Source of the DNA: Eubacterium sp. MSJ-21
GTDB lineage: Bacteria > Bacillota > Clostridia > Lachnospirales > Lachnospiraceae
DNA: 64,000 nucleotides
Assembly: GCF_018918185.1 (NCBI RefSeq)
Contig: NZ_JAHLPZ010000004.1
Location: 124,001 to 188,000 of the forward strand
Direction: 5' to 3'
Shown: in pieces, positions 60,685-64,000 of the stretch
How the letters are laid out: every line of letters starts with the position of its first letter
Numbering within the stretch: position 1 is the first letter of the stretch
The notes under the pieces: generated by a model
Told to the model about the DNA's origin: nothing
Databases searched by the model: none
The model's input: the letters and a program-made list of their open reading frames with translations, nothing else
Made by a program: the position numbers and the translations under genes

Positions 60685-61227
60685 TTACCAATTCCTTCCA
60701 AGTTTACTGCAAGCCGACACGATACTGTCCACTCCTAATATAATCAGGTATGTACCTATCAAAAATCCGACTGAGAACAAAGCAATCCGCGGCCAGAATA
60801 TCATCAACACACCTACTATCAGACCGATTACATTGATGAACAGTGTGACATAGAAATACCTTCCTCTGTATAAACTCCGGATAAATCCAAGATGACACAG
60901 CTTCGATACGCTATGTGCAATAAACCATAATGGAAGCAGCAATGTTACAACCAGTTCGCCTATGTGCGGATATGCCATCAGTGCCAGACCGGTGATCACG
61001 CTGATCACCCCGGCAGCCAGAGACACGCACGGTGCAAACCCAATATAACGTTCCGACTTGGCATAGAAGATAATATCAGTAATTCCGGTCACGATTGCCA
61101 TCACACCATAGAAGATCGTGATCCAGCGCAGAATCCCACCCGGCGATGCAATCGCCAAAGCGCCAAGGATTATAAGAAGAATACCCTCGATCAGCTCCAG
61201 CCAGCCATATCCCGTATGTCTTTTCAT
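60685..61227 (-). CDS. HdeD-like (DUF308) membrane protein
   Basis: A 180-residue protein of six helices in three pairs, each with the family's short repeats (LIEGILLIILGALAIASP, AAGVISVITGLALMAYP, IGLIVGVLMIFWP). HdeD proteins are linked to acid or stress tolerance in enterobacteria; in Clostridia the role is unknown. Its ATG overlaps the ftsH stop (61224-61227), so it is in the ftsH operon. Confidence 0.88.
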   Translation of the reverse strand: MKRHTGYGWLELIEGILLIILGALAIASPGGILRWITIFYGVMAIVTGITDIIFYAKSERYIGFAPCVSLAAGVISVITGLALMAYPHIGELVVTLLLPLWFIAHSVSKLCHLGFIRSLYRGRYFYVTLFINVIGLIVGVLMIFWPRIALFSVGFLIGTYLIILGVDSIVSACSKLGRNW

Positions 61228-63059
61228 AGAGCGGCTCCCCCTTCCTTGTTCAGGATTTCCATGAATTCATCGCCCGTGATCGTCTCTTTCTCATAGAGAT
61301 GCATTGCCAAAATATCCAACAGTCTCTTGTTATCGACAAGCAGCTTCTTCGCCTTCTCATGCTGTGAGCGCACGAGCTCAACTACCTTGCGGTCAATCTC
61401 CTTCTGCGTCTCTGCCGAACAGCAAAGCGAAGTATCACCGCCCAGATACTGATTCTCCACAGTCTCCATCGCTACCATATCGAACTCATCGCTCATACCA
61501 TACCGGGTGATCATCGCACGCGCCAGCTTCGTTGCCTGCTCGATATCATTCGAAGCACCGGTTGTGATTTCACCACATGCCACTTCCTCTGCGGCACGTC
61601 CACCGGTGAGTGTCGCGATCTTGTTCTCGATTTCTTCCTTCGTCATCAGGTACTTATCGCCCTGCTCGACCTGCATTGTGTAACCAAGTGCACCAGATGT
61701 ACGCGGAATAATCGTAATCTTCTGTACCGGTGCAGAATGGCTCTGCAACGCAGCCACCAATGCATGTCCGACCTCATGATATGCAACCGTCTTCTTCTCT
61801 TTATCCGAAAGCACGGCATTCTTCTTCTGATAACCGGCGATTACAACCTCGACACTTTCTTCCAGATCTGCCTCGGTCACAAATGTCCGCCCTGAACGAA
61901 CAGCACGAAGCGCACCCTCATTGATGATATTCGCAAGCTCCGCGCCGGATGCTCCGGATGCCATACGTGCGATCGTATGGAAATCGACATCATCGCCAAC
62001 CTTGATTTTTCTCGCATGTACCTTGAGGATTGCCTCACGGCCTTTCAGGTCAGGTAGTTCCACCGGTACTCTCCGGTCAAAACGTCCCGGTCTGGTAAGC
62101 GCCGGATCGAGTGATTCCGGACGGTTTGTTGCTGCCAGAATGATAACGCCGTTGTTCCCTTCAAATCCGTCCATCTCCGTTAAGAGCTGGTTCAATGTCT
62201 GCTCCCGCTCATCGTTGCCGCCATACTTGCCACCGTCACGCTTCTTACCGATTGCATCGATCTCATCGATAAATACGATACAAGGTGCCTTCTCCTTTGC
62301 CTGCTTGAACAGATCACGCACCTTCGAGGCACCCATACCGACAAACATCTCGACGAACTCGGAACCGGAGATTGAAAAGAACGGTACATTTGCCTCACCG
62401 GCAACCGCTTTCGCAAGCATTGTCTTACCGGTTCCCGGAGGCCCGACTAACAAAAGTCCCTTCGGCATCGATGCACCGACGTCCGTATATTTCTTCGGGT
62501 TATGCAGATAATCGACAATCTCAGCTAAGTTTTCCTTCGCCTCATCCTCGCCGGCAACATCTGTAAAATGAATTCCTTCCGTGGACTGTACATACACCTT
62601 CGCATTGCTCTTTCCGCCCATACCGAACATCATGGAATTCTTGCCGCCTGCCTGTTCCATCAGTTTCCTCGCAAGGAATCTTCCAAGTATCCAGAAGAGC
62701 AGAAGCGGCACAACCACAGACATCAGAAAGCTCATAAACGGGGATGTCCTCGTCTCGATTTCTTTCGAGAACTTCGCGCCACTGTCATAGAGCCGCTGTG
62801 TCAGGTCATCGTCCGGCATGAGTCCGGTCTTGTAGATCGCGCTTTCCGCCTTATCCGTAAATGTGATCTGCGTACTGTCGATCTGAACCTGACCGATATC
62901 CTTATCCTCGGTCATCTTCATGAATGTTCCGTAATCAACTTCCTTTACCTGCCGTTCTGCCAGCATCGGGGTGATAAATAAATTAAACACCAGCAATACT
63001 ACCAGCACGATTCCGTAATAGAAGATCAACGGACGTTTGGGTGATTTTACTTCTTTCAT
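61224..63059 (-). CDS. ftsH: ATP-dependent zinc metalloprotease FtsH
   Basis: A 611-residue membrane AAA+ protease that degrades damaged membrane proteins and some regulators. Two N-terminal helices (about 11-30 and 108-127) flank an outside domain. The AAA module has [15 protein letters not shown] and the SRH Arg residues in RPGRFDRR; the protease has HEVGH (zinc) and the third ligand Asp in [10 protein letters not shown]. Length and motifs are typical. Clostridia often hold more than one FtsH, so this may not be the main copy. Confidence 0.96.
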   Translation of the reverse strand: MKEVKSPKRPLIFYYGIVLVVLLVFNLFITPMLAERQVKEVDYGTFMKMTEDKDIGQVQIDSTQITFTDKAESAIYKTGLMPDDDLTQRLYDSGAKFSKEIETRTSPFMSFLMSVVVPLLLFWILGRFLARKLMEQAGGKNSMMFGMGGKSNAKVYVQSTEGIHFTDVAGEDEAKENLAEIVDYLHNPKKYTDVGASMPKGLLLVGPPGTGKTMLAKAVAGEANVPFFSISGSEFVEMFVGMGASKVRDLFKQAKEKAPCIVFIDEIDAIGKKRDGGKYGGNDEREQTLNQLLTEMDGFEGNNGVIILAATNRPESLDPALTRPGRFDRRVPVELPDLKGREAILKVHARKIKVGDDVDFHTIARMASGASGAELANIINEGALRAVRSGRTFVTEADLEESVEVVIAGYQKKNAVLSDKEKKTVAYHEVGHALVAALQSHSAPVQKITIIPRTSGALGYTMQVEQGDKYLMTKEEIENKIATLTGGRAAEEVACGEITTGASNDIEQATKLARAMITRYGMSDEFDMVAMETVENQYLGGDTSLCCSAETQKEIDRKVVELVRSQHEKAKKLLVDNKRLLDILAMHLYEKETITGDEFMEILNKEGGAAL

Positions 63060-63099
63060 CTCTGCATACTTCCTTTCTTTGTCTAGATTATTACGCTTT

Positions 63100-64000
63100 C
63101 TACTCTTCGTACTTCTCCTTCAATACCTTCACGATCATCTCGTAATTCGGCATCTCTACTCCATATTGTTGTCCGAGGCGGAGCGGTTCATACACCAATC
63201 CGTCCAGCTCAGATGTTTTTCCTGCCCAGATATCCCGCTGCATGGAGGTTGAAGCCTCCGGTACAAGTGCATCTAAGATGTCCAGATTCGTCTTCTCAAT
63301 ATCAACTAAAAATGGGATTCCCATTGCTGTTGCAAGTGCGTCAATTTCTTTCATGCACCGGATCAAAAGCATCCGCTCTTCGCCTGCGCGCTGGAATACT
63401 TCTGCCTTTGCATCGTAATACAAACCGCAGGCTGCCATCGGCGACACATATGCGTATTTCTGAAATGCATCCCGTTCAATCTGGTCAGAAAGCACCGCAT
63501 CGATACCTGCCGCCTTTAACTCCTGTTCCAAAAGAAACATCTTCCGGCAAAGTTCCTGTCCCCTCCGTGCGCCAAATACGATACGGAAGATATCGCCTTT
63601 TTGTAAGATCACGCCCGGTTCCTTAATCTCCGCCGCAATGTAGATACATCCATCTACAACTGTCGTATCCGGCAGCGCCTGCTGCAGCTTTGCCCCAGTT
63701 CCGTAAATATTTAAGATCGGAACGATCAATGTATCCTCGTTGCTATGTTCTTTCAAAAATGGAATGATATCCGGAATCGAATATCCTTTGACACACACAA
63801 ACAGGACATCCGGAATCTCCGCATATCCTGCCTCATCAACTGCCTTTATATCTGTCACGGTACATGTCTGGCTTGGTGACTCCACACGAATACCATGTTC
63901 TCTGATTGCCGCAAGATGCGCGCCACGCGCAATCAATGTTACATCCTGTCCGGCTTCCGCTAAGAATGCACCGATGCTTCCGCCGCATCCGCCGGCTCCT
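63100..64000 (-). CDS. ketopantoate reductase family protein (PanE/ApbA), partial
   Basis: The frame runs off the right edge, so the first few residues are missing. Near its visible start it has GAGGCGGSIGAFLAEAG, the NADPH-binding loop, followed by DVTLIARGAHLAAIREHGIRV, as in 2-dehydropantoate 2-reductases. FVCVKGYSI, ALSDQIERDAFQKYAYVSPM with the catalytic Lys, and the ending TSMQRDIWAGKTSELDGLV with the Glu of the substrate site fit the family. It makes pantoate for coenzyme A if it is a true PanE; several relatives act on other 2-oxoacids. Confidence 0.88.
   Translation of the reverse strand, partial: GAGGCGGSIGAFLAEAGQDVTLIARGAHLAAIREHGIRVESPSQTCTVTDIKAVDEAGYAEIPDVLFVCVKGYSIPDIIPFLKEHSNEDTLIVPILNIYGTGAKLQQALPDTTVVDGCIYIAAEIKEPGVILQKGDIFRIVFGARRGQELCRKMFLLEQELKAAGIDAVLSDQIERDAFQKYAYVSPMAACGLYYDAKAEVFQRAGEERMLLIRCMKEIDALATAMGIPFLVDIEKTNLDILDALVPEASTSMQRDIWAGKTSELDGLVYEPLRLGQQYGVEMPNYEMIVKVLKEKYEE

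Noticed and set aside
1-64000. CRISPR array, prophage, intact insertion sequence or rRNA operon
   Set aside because: No regularly spaced short repeats, phage structural genes, complete transposase or rRNA sequence was found on reading either strand.

Overview
The window looks like chromosomal DNA of an anaerobic, low-to-moderate GC Gram-positive of the class Clostridia, most likely a gut Lachnospiraceae. The genus cannot be fixed from sequence reading alone. The grounds are an oxygen-sensitive class III ribonucleotide reductase with its activase (nrdD-nrdG), a feoA-feoA-feoB ferrous-iron operon with a small Cys-rich companion, intracellular GH43 and GH31 glycosidases each facing an AraC regulator, strong AGGAGG ribosome sites, a spaced-out glmU/pth/mfd neighbourhood, and several lipoproteins with Gram-positive lipoboxes. 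No rRNA, CRISPR array, prophage or intact insertion sequence was seen.

Layout. 0-5 kb: tRNA-Leu(CAG), an FKBP/trigger-factor-like lipoprotein, then nrdD-nrdG-dut behind a good promoter with an NrdR-like box. 5-8.3 kb: an output-less Cache-PAS membrane sensor and a GntR(YtrA-like)-ABC operon with a palindromic operator. 8.3-13 kb: an XRE membrane regulator, an acyltransferase-3 protein and a 936-residue acyltransferase-3/sugar-ABC-permease fusion. 13-21.4 kb: lipoprotein, short GlmU-like uridylyltransferase, pth, mfd, parvulin lipoprotein and an AT-rich membrane protein. 21.6-27 kb: a trpB2 stub, GH43 with AraC regulator, pfkA, rhomboid protease. 27-32 kb: an iron island with feo genes, a DtxR-type regulator, palindromic elements and a probable iron-regulated small RNA. 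32-44 kb: MATE pump, thrH, two L,D-transpeptidases (one fused to a degenerate kinase), CapA-like protein, sce7726-type protein, GH31 with AraC regulator, lone pseudopilin, second MATE pump. 44-51.3 kb: a belt of single small enzymes mixed with gene fragments. 51.3-54 kb: the TIGR03915/TIGR03916-type DNA repair pair under an SOS-like promoter. 54-58 kb: ABC-2 exporter with TetR regulator. 58-64 kb: P1B-type metal ATPase with small partner, HdeD-like protein, ftsH and a partial panE-like gene.

How parts fit. A palindrome of the form GTTAG-N6-CTAAC/T occurs at the feoA promoter, twice at a promoter just downstream of the feo genes (27.4 kb), and at the promoter of the metal ATPase unit (60.6 kb). 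At the first two it sits in the same place relative to -35 and -10. This suggests one metal-dependent DtxR-type regulon, with the regulator encoded at 31.5 kb. The 27.4 kb promoter has no convincing protein gene after it but leads into a stem-loop, a CU-rich stretch complementary to ribosome binding sites, and a terminator hairpin, which is the form of a regulatory small RNA. Three related long palindromes (27.7, 30.6, 57.2 kb) fill gaps inside same-strand gene strings. Their arms differ between copies yet stay complementary within each copy.

All assignments come from reading motifs and from knowledge of families; no database search was run.
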